Origin: Hyphomicrobium_A sp041659545
GTDB lineage: Bacteria; Pseudomonadota; Alphaproteobacteria; Rhizobiales; Hyphomicrobiaceae
Reading direction: 5' to 3'
Assembly: GCA_041659545.1 (NCBI GenBank)
Contig: JBAZYB010000160.1
Location: 1-9,489, forward strand
DNA: 9,489 bases
Part shown: positions 1 through 6,668 of the stretch, piece after piece
Position numbering within the stretch: the first letter of the stretch is position 1
Layout: each line of letters starts with the position of its first letter
The notes under the pieces: model-generated
The model's database searches: none
What the model saw: the letters and a program-made list of their open reading frames with translations, nothing else
What the model was told of the DNA's origin: nothing
Translations under genes and position numbers: made by a program

Positions 1-1
1 C

Positions 2-370
2 ACGTCCAAGAACGGACAGAACGCCAATGGGGAATGGGCCGATTTCGACGTCAAAAACAACCAGGTTGTCCTTGGCGGCGACGTTGTTCTGACCCAGGGC
101 AAGAACGTTGTCCGCGGCACCAAGCTAACGATCAATATGGTTACCGGCGAGGCCGTCATCGACAGCGACTCCAGCGGAGCCTGGTCGGCCACGGCGGCCC
201 CCCCGAACAGCAAGAATGGGCAAACCTTCGTCGCTCGCCCCGGCTCCTCGCGCCCCAGCGCGATTTTTTACCCTCGCGACAGAAAACCTGCCGAAAAGAA
301 GCCGTCCGCCGATGCTAGCGGTACGGAGGCCCCCGGTGGGGGCTGGTCGACCGCCGATCCCTCCCGCTGA
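2..370 (+). CDS. lptA: LptA, periplasmic LPS-transport bridge protein (3' part only)
   Basis: The last 122 codons of an open frame entering from the left edge, ending at TGA 368-370. LptA forms the periplasmic beta-jellyroll bridge that carries lipopolysaccharide from the inner-membrane LptBFGC complex to LptD in the outer membrane. The visible part has the repeating beta-strand pattern of the OstA/LptA fold: GEWADFDVKNNQVVLGGDV, then VVLTQGKNVVRGTKLTINM and TGEAVID. After this comes a low-complexity tail of about 60 residues rich in Pro, Ser, Lys and Gly, which is probably disordered. It lies just upstream of lptB, the usual alphaproteobacterial order, which supports lptA over the related lptC. 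The N-terminus and signal peptide are outside the window. Confidence 0.88.
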   Translation, partial: TSKNGQNANGEWADFDVKNNQVVLGGDVVLTQGKNVVRGTKLTINMVTGEAVIDSDSSGAWSATAAPPNSKNGQTFVARPGSSRPSAIFYPRDRKPAEKKPSADASGTEAPGGGWSTADPSR

Positions 371-387
371 CACCTGCTCGCGGCCTT

Positions 388-419
388 TGCGCCGATTGAC
401 AGGCCTCTCGATCGGCGCA
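388..419 (+). other. Strong RNA hairpin in the lptA-lptB spacer
   Basis: A 12-base-pair stem (388-399 with 408-419) with one G-U pair and an 8-base loop (400-407). The outer nine pairs, TGCGCCGAT/ATCGGCGCA, are perfect. No T-run follows, so it does not look like an ordinary intrinsic terminator. It could be an mRNA-processing or stabilising hairpin, or an attenuator between lptA and lptB. A TTGACA hexamer (396-401) lies inside it, but no good -10 follows at the right spacing, so a separate lptB promoter is only a weak possibility. Confidence 0.45.
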
Positions 420-465
420 CCATGCTCCCCGTCCCTAAATCGGGGCCAGACGAGGTTCGCCAGAC

Positions 466-1320
466 GTGTTGAAAATTCTCTCCTTCGGCTCCAAGCGTGC
501 GCCGGCCGATCCCAATGGCCAGTGGGCCGATGAAGGCTACGGAACGCCCTACGCGGCGGCACCCGATGGCCATCCGGGCCAACTTGGGGCACAGGGCTGG
601 CTAACGGTTCACCATGTCCAGAAGAGCTACAAGAAGCGTCTCGTCGTTCGAGGCGTAAGCTTGGCCCTCAGGCGGGGTGAATCTGTCGGACTCCTGGGGC
701 CGAATGGCGCCGGCAAAACGACCGTCTTCTACATGATCACCGGCCTCGTCCCCGCCGATAAAGGCAACATCACCATTGACGGCATGGACGTCACCCGCCT
801 GCCGATGTATCGGCGCGCCCGCCTCGGCATCGGCTATCTGCCGCAGGAAGCCTCCATCTTTCGCGGGCTGACGGTCGAGCAGAACATCATGGCCGTCCTG
901 GAGATCGTCGAACCGTCGAAAAAGAAGCGGCGCGAGAAGCTGGACAGCCTGCTAGAGGAATTCCGCATCACGCGCCTGCGCAAGTCGCCTTCCATCGCCC
1001 TGTCGGGCGGCGAGCGCCGTCGCTGCGAAATCGCCCGGGCCCTGGCCTCGGGCCCCTCGTTTATGCTTCTCGATGAGCCGTTTGCCGGCATTGACCCTAT
1101 CGCCGTGGGCGACATCCAAGAGCTGGTGCGTCACTTGACCGAGCGGGGTATCGGCGTTCTCATCACCGACCATAACGTGCGCGAAACGCTTAGCCTGATA
1201 GACCGGGCCTACATTATCTATGACGGTCAGGTCCTTACCCAAGGTAAGCCTGAGGAAATCATAGCCAACGACGATGTGCGGCGCGTGTACCTCGGAGACA
1301 TGTTTGTTAACGCACGCTGA
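466..1320 (+). CDS. lptB: LptB, ATPase of the LPS export transporter
   Basis: ABC ATPase that powers extraction of lipopolysaccharide from the inner membrane as a dimer with LptF/LptG (LptB2FGC). The 284 residues show every ABC element: Walker A GPNGAGKT (78-85), Q-loop in YLPQEASIF (Q127), signature LSGGERRR (179-186), Walker B FMLLDEP (199-205) with catalytic E204, and switch H236 in LITDHNVRE. The YLPQEASIF and VKRVYLGE-like C-terminus (VRRVYLGDMF) are LptB-specific. It is about 43 residues longer than E. coli LptB (241) because of an N-terminal extension, as in other Hyphomicrobiales. GTG at 466 is chosen because GAGG (452-455) lies ten bases upstream; TTG at 469 is the alternative. lptA lies 95 bases upstream and rpoN 40 bases downstream, so lptB and rpoN are likely co-transcribed. 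Confidence 0.96.
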   Translation: MLKILSFGSKRAPADPNGQWADEGYGTPYAAAPDGHPGQLGAQGWLTVHHVQKSYKKRLVVRGVSLALRRGESVGLLGPNGAGKTTVFYMITGLVPADKGNITIDGMDVTRLPMYRRARLGIGYLPQEASIFRGLTVEQNIMAVLEIVEPSKKKRREKLDSLLEEFRITRLRKSPSIALSGGERRRCEIARALASGPSFMLLDEPFAGIDPIAVGDIQELVRHLTERGIGVLITDHNVRETLSLIDRAYIIYDGQVLTQGKPEEIIANDDVRRVYLGDMFVNAR

Positions 1321-1360
1321 CTAGGTGGGAAGACGCTGAACAGGGACACCGGGCGGGCGC

Positions 1361-2896
1361 ATGGCGCTTTCGACAAAGCTAGAGCTGAGACAAGGCCAGC
1401 AGTTGGTGATGACACCACAACTGCAGCAGGCCATACGTCTGCTTCAGCTGTCGAACATGGAACTCGCCCAATACGTCGAGACCGAGCTCGAACGGAACCC
1501 GCTTCTCGAACCCGACGAGGGCAATGAGCCGCCGGTCCGCTCCGAAAACGATACCCCCGACTACATAAAAACGGACGAGCCGGCCGCACCGACCGAAAAC
1601 GACTGGGTCGACCTCGAAAAGCCGGTCGCCGATCCCGAAGGCACCTTCGACACCGACTACGAGAACGTCTTCCCCGATGCCGGGGCCTCCGACGCCGCCA
1701 ATGGCGCGGACCCTTCCGGTTGGGCATCGCTGCGCCAACGCGGCGCCGGCTCCACCGACGACATCAACATCGAAGCCTACCTCACCAACGACACCTCGCT
1801 GCGCGAGCACCTCAGCGAGCAGGTGCCGCTCGTACTCAACGACCCTATCGAACGCCTGATCGGACAGTACCTCGTCGATCTGGTCGACGAGGCGGGTTAC
1901 ATGCCCGGCGTCGATCTCGCCGCTCTCGCCGAAAAGCTCGGCGCGCCGCTCGAGCTGGTCGAGAAGGTTCTCGCCAGCCTGCAGACGCTCGATCCGCCCG
2001 GCGTGTTTGCCCGCTCGCTTGCCGAATGCCTGTCACTGCAGCTGAAAGAGCAGAACCGTTTCGATCCCATCGTCAGCAAGTTCCTCGAGAACCTGCATCT
2101 GCTCGCCGGGCACAACTTCCCCGCCTTGCGCAAGGCCGTCGGCGTCGAGATGGACGAGCTTCTCGAGATGGTCGCCGAGATCAAGAAGCTCAATCCCAAG
2201 CCGGGTTTGAAGTTCGGCTCAGTGCAACTGCAGCCCGTCGTACCGGACGTCCTCGTGCGCGTCGCTCCCAACGGAGCCTGGATCATCGAGCTTAACGCCG
2301 ACACCCTGCCGCGCGTGCTCGTCAACCGCACGTACCTCTCGACGGTGACCAAGGCCACCGGGTCAGCCGCCGACCGTGACTATCTCCTCGAGTGTCTGCA
2401 GACGGCGAACTGGCTGGTCAAAAGTCTCGATCAGCGCGCCCGCACCATCATGCGCGTCTCCGAAGAGATCGTCCGCCAGCAGGACGCCTTCTTCACCCAC
2501 GGCGTGCAGTACCTGCGCCCCCTGAACCTGCGCACCGTCGCCGACGCCATAGCGATGCACGAATCCACCGTCTCGCGTGTCACCTCCAACAAATACATGG
2601 CGACGCCGCGCGGCATCTTCGAATTGAAATACTTCTTCACCTCCGCCATCGCCTCCGCCGAAGACGGCGAATCGCATTCGTCGGAGGCCGTCCGCCACCG
2701 CATCAAGCAGATGATCGATGGCGAGACCCCCGCCAGCGTTCTCTCCGACGACAAGATCGTCGAGAAGCTGAAGAGCGACGGCATCGATATCGCCCGCCGG
2801 ACGGTGGCCAAATATCGCGAGGCCATGCGCATCCCCTCGTCCGTTCAGCGCCGCCGCGACAAGCGCCTGACGGAACGGGTCAGCCCGGCCGTCTGA
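1361..2896 (+). CDS. rpoN: RNA polymerase sigma-54 factor (RpoN)
   Basis: Alternative sigma factor that directs RNA polymerase to -24/-12 promoters and needs an AAA+ activator such as NtrC, NifA or DctD. The 511-residue protein is full length. Region I (about 1-50) is Gln/Leu-rich with MTPQLQQAIRLLQLS (17-31), the activator-responsive part. Region II (about 50-125) is acidic and variable. The core-binding domain covers about 130-325. The helix-turn-helix is around 391-412 (VADAIAMHESTVSRVTSNKY), followed by the conserved MATPRGIFELKYFF. The RpoN box ARRTVAKYRE, which reads the -24 element, is intact at 478-487. ATG 1361 gives the canonical N-terminus; the ribosome-binding site is weak (AGGGA at 1342-1346, 14 bases upstream). 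The spacer to lptB is only 40 bases, with no terminator seen, so transcription with lptB is likely. Confidence 0.97.
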   Translation: MALSTKLELRQGQQLVMTPQLQQAIRLLQLSNMELAQYVETELERNPLLEPDEGNEPPVRSENDTPDYIKTDEPAAPTENDWVDLEKPVADPEGTFDTDYENVFPDAGASDAANGADPSGWASLRQRGAGSTDDINIEAYLTNDTSLREHLSEQVPLVLNDPIERLIGQYLVDLVDEAGYMPGVDLAALAEKLGAPLELVEKVLASLQTLDPPGVFARSLAECLSLQLKEQNRFDPIVSKFLENLHLLAGHNFPALRKAVGVEMDELLEMVAEIKKLNPKPGLKFGSVQLQPVVPDVLVRVAPNGAWIIELNADTLPRVLVNRTYLSTVTKATGSAADRDYLLECLQTANWLVKSLDQRARTIMRVSEEIVRQQDAFFTHGVQYLRPLNLRTVADAIAMHESTVSRVTSNKYMATPRGIFELKYFFTSAIASAEDGESHSSEAVRHRIKQMIDGETPASVLSDDKIVEKLKSDGIDIARRTVAKYREAMRIPSSVQRRRDKRLTERVSPAV

Positions 2897-3010
2897 GGCG
2901 ATAAGCCTGAGGTCTTGTACGCGGGCACGGACTGCTCTATACGCACCGCCGAGAGACATAGATCTCCCGCCTCCCTGAATCCCGCTATGCTTCACATGCA
3001 TGACACGGCA

Positions 3011-3026
3011 TGGCCCCGTTCTTGCA
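3011..3026 (+). promoter_or_regulatory. Putative sigma-54 (-24/-12) promoter facing ptsN
   Basis: The sequence TGGCCCCGTTCTTGCA matches the sigma-54 consensus TGGCACG-N4-TTGCW except at two non-core positions. The invariant GG (3012-3013) and GC (3024-3025) are separated exactly as required (12 bases from G to G). The start point would fall near 3036-3038, about 340 bases before the ptsN start codon. The site is 115 bases past the rpoN stop codon. I saw no clear NtrC-type (GCAC-N-TGGTGC) or NifA-type (TGT-N10-ACA) enhancer in the 110 bases upstream, so the activator is unknown. The assignment rests on sequence match only. Confidence 0.5.
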
Positions 3027-3051
3027 GCGTAATTTGCGGGGCTTGTCCCCG
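3012..3051 (+). other. Two mutually exclusive hairpins at the presumed ptsN leader start
   Basis: CGGGG at 3037-3041 can pair either with upstream CCCCG (3014-3018; extended to GGCCCCG/CGGGGCT, seven pairs with one G-U, 18-base loop) or with downstream CCCCG (3047-3051; five perfect pairs, loop CTTGT). Only one can form at a time. The first needs RNA that starts upstream of 3012, as in read-through from rpoN. The second could form in RNA initiated at the putative sigma-54 start near 3037. A regulatory role is inference. Confidence 0.25.
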
Positions 3052-3376
3052 AAGCGGACACAAGTCGGAGGTATTTCTCGAAACCGCGTTAAGGCGGCCA
3101 TAGGCGACGCGAGACGATTGCGAACCGAGGCCAGGGGCAAGCGTTTCAGTAAACTGGGCTGCAAGATTCCTGTGCAGACCACCTTGCGGGTGCCATCTTT
3201 TTGGTTTCTCAGCAGGGCTGCATACTTAGCTAGGGAATTCCGCGGCCGAACGCTCAGAGGGCACGTGCGGGGGCACGGACGTAAGGATAGAATTGCGGGG
3301 ATCGCCGCATGTCGCCGAAGAGGGCCCTGCCCCGGCGCACGGCCGTTAACGCAACAGGTTGGAACAGGATTTGACC

Positions 3377-3841
3377 ATGGATCTCTGCGACCTGCTGGCT
3401 TCCGATGGAATCATCGCGCCATTCAAGGCATCGGGTAAGAAGCACGCTCTGCAGGAGCTGGCGGTAATCGCCGCCGAACGAACGGGACTCGACCAGCGCG
3501 AGATTTTCAACACGCTGTTGCAGCGAGAGCGTCTCGGCTCCACAGGGCTCGGACGCGGCATTGCCGTGCCTCACGTCAAGCTGCCCGGCCTGCGCAACAT
3601 CCTCTGCCTCTTCGCGCGCCTCGAAGAGCCCATCGACTACGAATCGCACGACAACGAGCCGGTCGATCTGCTGTTTCTGTTGCTCGCCCCCGAACACGCG
3701 GGCGGCGATCACCTGAAGGCGCTGGCCAGCATCTCGCGAGTCGTGCGCGAGCCATCGGTCATGGATGCCATTCGCAATGCGCCGGACGTCGCCGGTCTGC
3801 GCTTGGCCCTAACCCAGCCGCTCCCCTCGCACGCCGCCTGA
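3377..3841 (+). CDS. ptsN: PTS IIA-like nitrogen-regulatory protein PtsN (EIIA-Ntr)
   Basis: Terminal phosphoacceptor of the nitrogen PTS (PtsP to PtsO/NPr to PtsN). It is a cytoplasmic regulator that, depending on its phosphorylation state, affects potassium uptake, sensor kinases and carbon/nitrogen balance. The 154 residues match the usual family length and form one PTS EIIA type-2 domain, with LLQRERLGSTGLG (47-59) and the phosphorylated histidine H66 in GIAVPHVKLP, followed by EPVDLLFLLLAP (94-105). ATG 3377 is chosen because AGGA at 3366-3369 is seven bases upstream and the protein then begins MDLCDLL like its relatives. TTG codons at 3359 and 3371 are in frame but unlikely. It is convergent with uppP, 15 bases away. 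Its usual link to rpoN is kept, but a 480-base regulatory gap separates them. Confidence 0.95.
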   Translation: MDLCDLLASDGIIAPFKASGKKHALQELAVIAAERTGLDQREIFNTLLQRERLGSTGLGRGIAVPHVKLPGLRNILCLFARLEEPIDYESHDNEPVDLLFLLLAPEHAGGDHLKALASISRVVREPSVMDAIRNAPDVAGLRLALTQPLPSHAA

Positions 3842-3856
3842 CAAAACCGTTGGGGT

Positions 3857-4681
3857 TTAATGAACCACTGGGCAGCCGTTCTGGCTGCCCAGCGTCAGCA
3901 TGGCGCCCAGCGCAACACCGCCAACGATGATGCGCCACCAGCCGAACACCGCAAACCCGTGCCGGCTCACATAGTCGAGCAGGTAGCGCACGACGAAGAC
4001 AGCGGCGATGAAAGCGGTGATGAAGCCGACGACGATGTTGGCGACGTCGCTTGGCTGCAGGATCGACCAGTTCTTGTAGAGGTCGTAGGTGAACGCCCCC
4101 AGCATCGTGGGCATGGCGAGAAAGAAAGAGAACTCGGCCGCCGAGCGCTTGTCCGTGCCTAGCAGCATCGCGCCGACAATCGTGGCGCCGGAACGCGACA
4201 CGCCAGGGATCATGGCGAAGCACTGCAAAACGCCGATCTTGAACGCCAGCGACAGCGGAAAATCCATCGCGTTGGTGTACCGCACAGTCAGGTGCATGCG
4301 GTCGACCGCGAGCAGGACGATGCCGCCGAGAATGAGCATCACCGCGATGAGCATCGGCGACTCGAACAGCACCTCTTTGATGAACCCATGCGCTAAAACG
4401 CCGACGAACGCCGCCGGCAGGAACGCCAGCAGCACCCCGAAGACGAAACGTCTCGCGCCCGGATCGTAGGGCATCGCCAGCACCACGCGCGTCAGCTTCA
4501 CCGAGTAGACGCTGAAGATCGCCAGGATGGCACCGAGCTGGATGAGCACTTCGAAGGTCTTGCCCGGCGTACAAACGCCGAGGAAATGCTCCGTCAACAG
4601 GAGATGCCCCGTTGAGGATACGGGCAGAAACTCCGTCACGCCTTCGATGAGGCCAAGCAGGATCACTTCCCAGATCGGCAT
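3857..4681 (-). CDS. uppP: Undecaprenyl-diphosphatase UppP (BacA)
   Basis: Integral inner-membrane enzyme that removes a phosphate from undecaprenyl diphosphate, recycling the lipid carrier used for peptidoglycan and surface polysaccharides; overproduction gives bacitracin resistance. The 274-residue product is a typical length and strongly hydrophobic, with roughly eight membrane segments. The two signature motifs are intact: the E-rich motif LIEGVTEFLPVSSTGH (11-26, with E13, E17 and H26) and PGVSRSG (159-165, with R163). The start codon (plus-strand CAT 4679-4681) is preceded on the minus strand by ACGAGG about seven bases upstream. It is a single-gene unit, convergent with ptsN and divergent from the GST gene. 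Its last codons overlap a strong hairpin. Confidence 0.97.
   Translation of the reverse strand: MPIWEVILLGLIEGVTEFLPVSSTGHLLLTEHFLGVCTPGKTFEVLIQLGAILAIFSVYSVKLTRVVLAMPYDPGARRFVFGVLLAFLPAAFVGVLAHGFIKEVLFESPMLIAVMLILGGIVLLAVDRMHLTVRYTNAMDFPLSLAFKIGVLQCFAMIPGVSRSGATIVGAMLLGTDKRSAAEFSFFLAMPTMLGAFTYDLYKNWSILQPSDVANIVVGFITAFIAAVFVVRYLLDYVSRHGFAVFGWWRIIVGGVALGAMLTLGSQNGCPVVH
3868..3892. terminator. Candidate bidirectional terminator between ptsN and uppP
   Basis: A perfect ten-pair inverted repeat, CTGGGCAGCC / GGCTGCCCAG, with loop GTTCT, lies 27 bases past the ptsN stop. It falls inside the last codons of uppP on the other strand. Neither side has a strong T-run, so termination efficiency is uncertain. 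A smaller AAACC/GGTTT stem (3844-3848 with 3854-3858) lies between it and the ptsN stop. Its position between convergent genes supports a terminator role. Confidence 0.45.
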
Positions 4682-4843
4682 TAAGGCCTCGTATCTGATG
4701 TGCCAGTCACATTGCGGCGGGAGAATTAGCAGGTATTACACCTGCGTGATGCCACTTCCGCGCCACACGATGCGATTGTCTTATAACCCACCACGCCCGC
4801 GAAGCAGCGGGCGCAACAAAGAACCACAAAGCCACGCCGAGCA
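4682..4843. promoter_or_regulatory. Divergent uppP/GST promoter region
   Basis: 162 bases between two divergent start codons, so promoters for both must lie here or nearby. A perfect inverted repeat GCAGGT-ATTAC-ACCTGC (4729-4745) sits about 50 bases from the uppP start and could be an operator. For the plus-strand gene a TATAAC -10-like hexamer is at 4782-4787, without a convincing -35 at normal spacing. I cannot name a regulator. Confidence 0.4.
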
Positions 4844-5539
4844 ATGCACACGCTGACGCACTTCCGGCTCTGCCCCCTGTCGCGCGCCGCGCGGCTGGCG
4901 CTCGCCGAGTTGGAAATTGAAACGGAACTCGTCGAGGAGCGCCCCTGGGAATGGCGGGCGGAGTTTCTCGCCCTTAACCCTGCCGGCGAGCTTCCGGTGC
5001 TGCAACTGGAAGGCGTCCCCCCGTTGTGCGGCCTCTATGCCATATCCGAGTACCTCGGCGAGGCCCCGCCCCCGCAAGCGGATGAAGCCGAGCCGTTCCT
5101 CCTCTTTCCTGGCGACCGCGTGCAGCGCTCCGAAACCCGGCGGCTCATCGACTGGTTCAACGGCAAGTTCAACCGGGAAGTGACGCAGGAACTGCTTCAG
5201 GAGAAGGTCTATACACGCCTGCGGCCCGACGCCATCTCCAGCCCCGACGTGGAGTTCCTGCGCGCCATACGCACAAACCTGCGCTACCATGTGAGCTACG
5301 TAAACCACCTCGCGGACCGGCGGCGCTGGCTGGCCGGCGATGAGATGTCCTTCGCCGACCTCGCTGCCGCCGCCCATCTATCGATCGCTGATTACCTGGG
5401 CGAAGCGCCATGGGAAGAGTTCTCCGCCGCCAAGACTTGGTACGCGCGCCTCAAATCGCGGCGGGCTTTCCGCTCGCTGTTGGCCGATCGCGTGCCGGGA
5501 GCGCTGCCCGCGGCCCACTACGCCGATCTCGACTTCTGA
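4844..5539 (+). CDS. Glutathione S-transferase-fold protein
   Basis: 231-residue protein with the GST layout. An N-terminal thioredoxin-like domain (about 1-75) contains a cysteine in FRLCPLSRAAR (C10) and the cis-proline in GELPVL (P51). An all-helical C-terminal domain (about 88-215) contains the N-capping motif MSFADL (168-173). The Glu-Ser pair that normally binds the gamma-glutamyl part of glutathione, expected near 63-64, is Gly-Leu here (LCGLYAISEYL), so classic glutathione binding is doubtful. Its substrate is unknown. It is ten bases upstream of queG, and the pair look co-transcribed. ATG 4844 is supported by the family-like N-terminus, but its ribosome-binding site is poor. Confidence is high in the fold and low in catalytic activity. 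Confidence 0.85.
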   Translation: MHTLTHFRLCPLSRAARLALAELEIETELVEERPWEWRAEFLALNPAGELPVLQLEGVPPLCGLYAISEYLGEAPPPQADEAEPFLLFPGDRVQRSETRRLIDWFNGKFNREVTQELLQEKVYTRLRPDAISSPDVEFLRAIRTNLRYHVSYVNHLADRRRWLAGDEMSFADLAAAAHLSIADYLGEAPWEEFSAAKTWYARLKSRRAFRSLLADRVPGALPAAHYADLDF

Positions 5540-5549
5540 TGGTCCAGCC

Positions 5550-6668
5550 GTGCCCGTGACGCTCAAACAAACGCTGCTGCAACAGGCTGCTGCACTAGGC
5601 TTCGACGCCGTGCGCGTGACAACGCCTGACGCAACGCTTGTCGCCGGCGAGCGTTTGGCGGAGTTCCTCGCTGCAGGGCGGCACGGCGATATGACGTGGA
5701 TGGAAACGAATGCCGAGCGCCGTCAGAGCCCGACGCGCCTGTGGCCGGAGGTTCGATCCATCGTCATGCTTGGCATGAGCTACGCCCCGCAGAACGACCC
5801 GCTCGATGCGCTCGATCATACCGAACGCGGCGTGATCTCCGTCTATGCGCAGGGCAAGGACTACCACGACATCCTGAAGAGCAAGCTGAAGCAGCTGGCA
5901 GGTAGTTTCGCGTCCCTGGCCGGCGCCGAAGTCAAAGTCTTCGTCGATACGGCTCCAGTGATGGAGAAGCCGCTGGCCGCCGCCGCGGGCCTCGGCTGGC
6001 AAGGCAAGAACACGATGCTCGTCTCGCGTGAGCACGGCTCGTGGCTGTTCCTCGGTGCCATTTTTACCACCGCCGAGCTGCCCCCGGACCCACCCGAGAG
6101 CGACCATTGCGGTAGTTGCCGCCGCTGCCTCGATGTCTGCCCGACGGCAGCTTTTCCCGCACCCTATCAGCTCGATGCGCGTCGTTGCCTCGCCTACCTG
6201 TCGATCGAGCACAAGGGCCACATTCCCACCGAGTTTCGCCGCGCCATGGGCAACCGCGTATTCGGATGCGACGACTGCTTGGCCGTCTGCCCGTGGAACA
6301 AGTTCGCAGCGACATCCCACGAAGCCCGCTTCGCGGCGCGCATCGAAACGGACAACCCGCCCCTCGCCGAGCTACTCCAGCTCGACGACAACGCCTTTCG
6401 CACGCGCTTCGCCGGAACGCCGGTCAAGCGCACAGGCCGCGACCGCTTCATGCGCAATGTCCTCATCGCCGCCGGCAACGCGCACGATGCGACTTTGCTG
6501 CCGCACATAGAGGCTCTGCTCTCCGATCCCTCCCCACTGGTGCGCGCGATGGCCGTCTGGGCACTGCTGGAGCTGACCGGCGATGTCGGCGAAAACGTCC
6601 GCCACCGGCACCTGGCTCGTGAGGCCGATAGCGACGTCCGCGCCGAATGGCGGGCGGGCACACAATGA
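5550..6668 (+). CDS. queG: Epoxyqueuosine reductase QueG
   Basis: Cobalamin-dependent iron-sulfur enzyme that reduces epoxyqueuosine to queuosine at the wobble position of tRNAs with GUN anticodons, the last step of queuosine synthesis. With GTG 5550 the protein is 372 residues, close to E. coli QueG (379). The likely catalytic aspartate is D133 in FVDTAPVMEKPLAA. Two [4Fe-4S] sites are complete: C187-C190-C193-C197P, C213, and C240-C243-C247P. The C-terminal part (about 300-345) is a short HEAT-like helical repeat. No ATG is in frame near the start: the ATG at 5539 is out of frame, so GTG 5550 or GTG 5556 must be used. The stop overlaps the next gene's start by four bases (ATGA), showing translational coupling. 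A much longer upstream frame overlaps the GST gene and is not the real start. Confidence 0.96.
   Translation: MPVTLKQTLLQQAAALGFDAVRVTTPDATLVAGERLAEFLAAGRHGDMTWMETNAERRQSPTRLWPEVRSIVMLGMSYAPQNDPLDALDHTERGVISVYAQGKDYHDILKSKLKQLAGSFASLAGAEVKVFVDTAPVMEKPLAAAAGLGWQGKNTMLVSREHGSWLFLGAIFTTAELPPDPPESDHCGSCRRCLDVCPTAAFPAPYQLDARRCLAYLSIEHKGHIPTEFRRAMGNRVFGCDDCLAVCPWNKFAATSHEARFAARIETDNPPLAELLQLDDNAFRTRFAGTPVKRTGRDRFMRNVLIAAGNAHDATLLPHIEALLSDPSPLVRAMAVWALLELTGDVGENVRHRHLAREADSDVRAEWRAGTQ

Larger units (their letters stand above)
2897..3376 (+). other. Long non-coding rpoN-ptsN spacer (hpf absent)
   Basis: About 480 bases with no open frame showing protein-like composition or a recognisable family. The usual alphaproteobacterial occupant, the ribosome hibernation factor gene hpf/raiA, is not visible in any frame; I looked for its typical LRVSGKN-like start and found none. 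What it does hold is a sigma-54-type promoter (3011-3026), paired hairpins (3012-3051), a CATGCATG palindrome (2995-3002) just upstream of the promoter, a TAGAAT -10-like hexamer (3288-3293) with a poor -35, and a ten-base direct repeat GGGCACGGAC at 2923-2932 and 3271-3280. It reads as a regulatory region and leader for ptsN. A small RNA gene cannot be excluded. Confidence 0.6.

Noticed and set aside
396..424. TTGACA hexamer as a sigma-70 promoter for lptB
   Set aside because: The -35 match is perfect, but no reasonable -10 lies 16-18 bases downstream (ACCATG or neighbours), so it was not listed as a promoter.
125..592. Minus-strand frame across the lptA end and lptB start
   Set aside because: Shadow frame rich in Arg and Gly; both plus-strand genes are clear.
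2363..3061. 232-codon minus-strand frame running from rpoN into the spacer
   Set aside because: Mostly antisense to rpoN, Gly/Asp-rich low-complexity sequence, with no recognisable domain.
3010..3438. 142-codon plus-strand frame in the rpoN-ptsN spacer as a possible hpf or small gene
   Set aside because: No resemblance to HPF/RaiA, a very basic mixed composition, and an overlap with ptsN in another frame; the spacer fits regulatory DNA better.
3759..4574. 271-codon open frame on the minus strand overlapping uppP
   Set aside because: It is an alternate frame of uppP. Its protein is Arg/His/Gly-rich with no family resemblance, whereas the uppP frame has all motifs.
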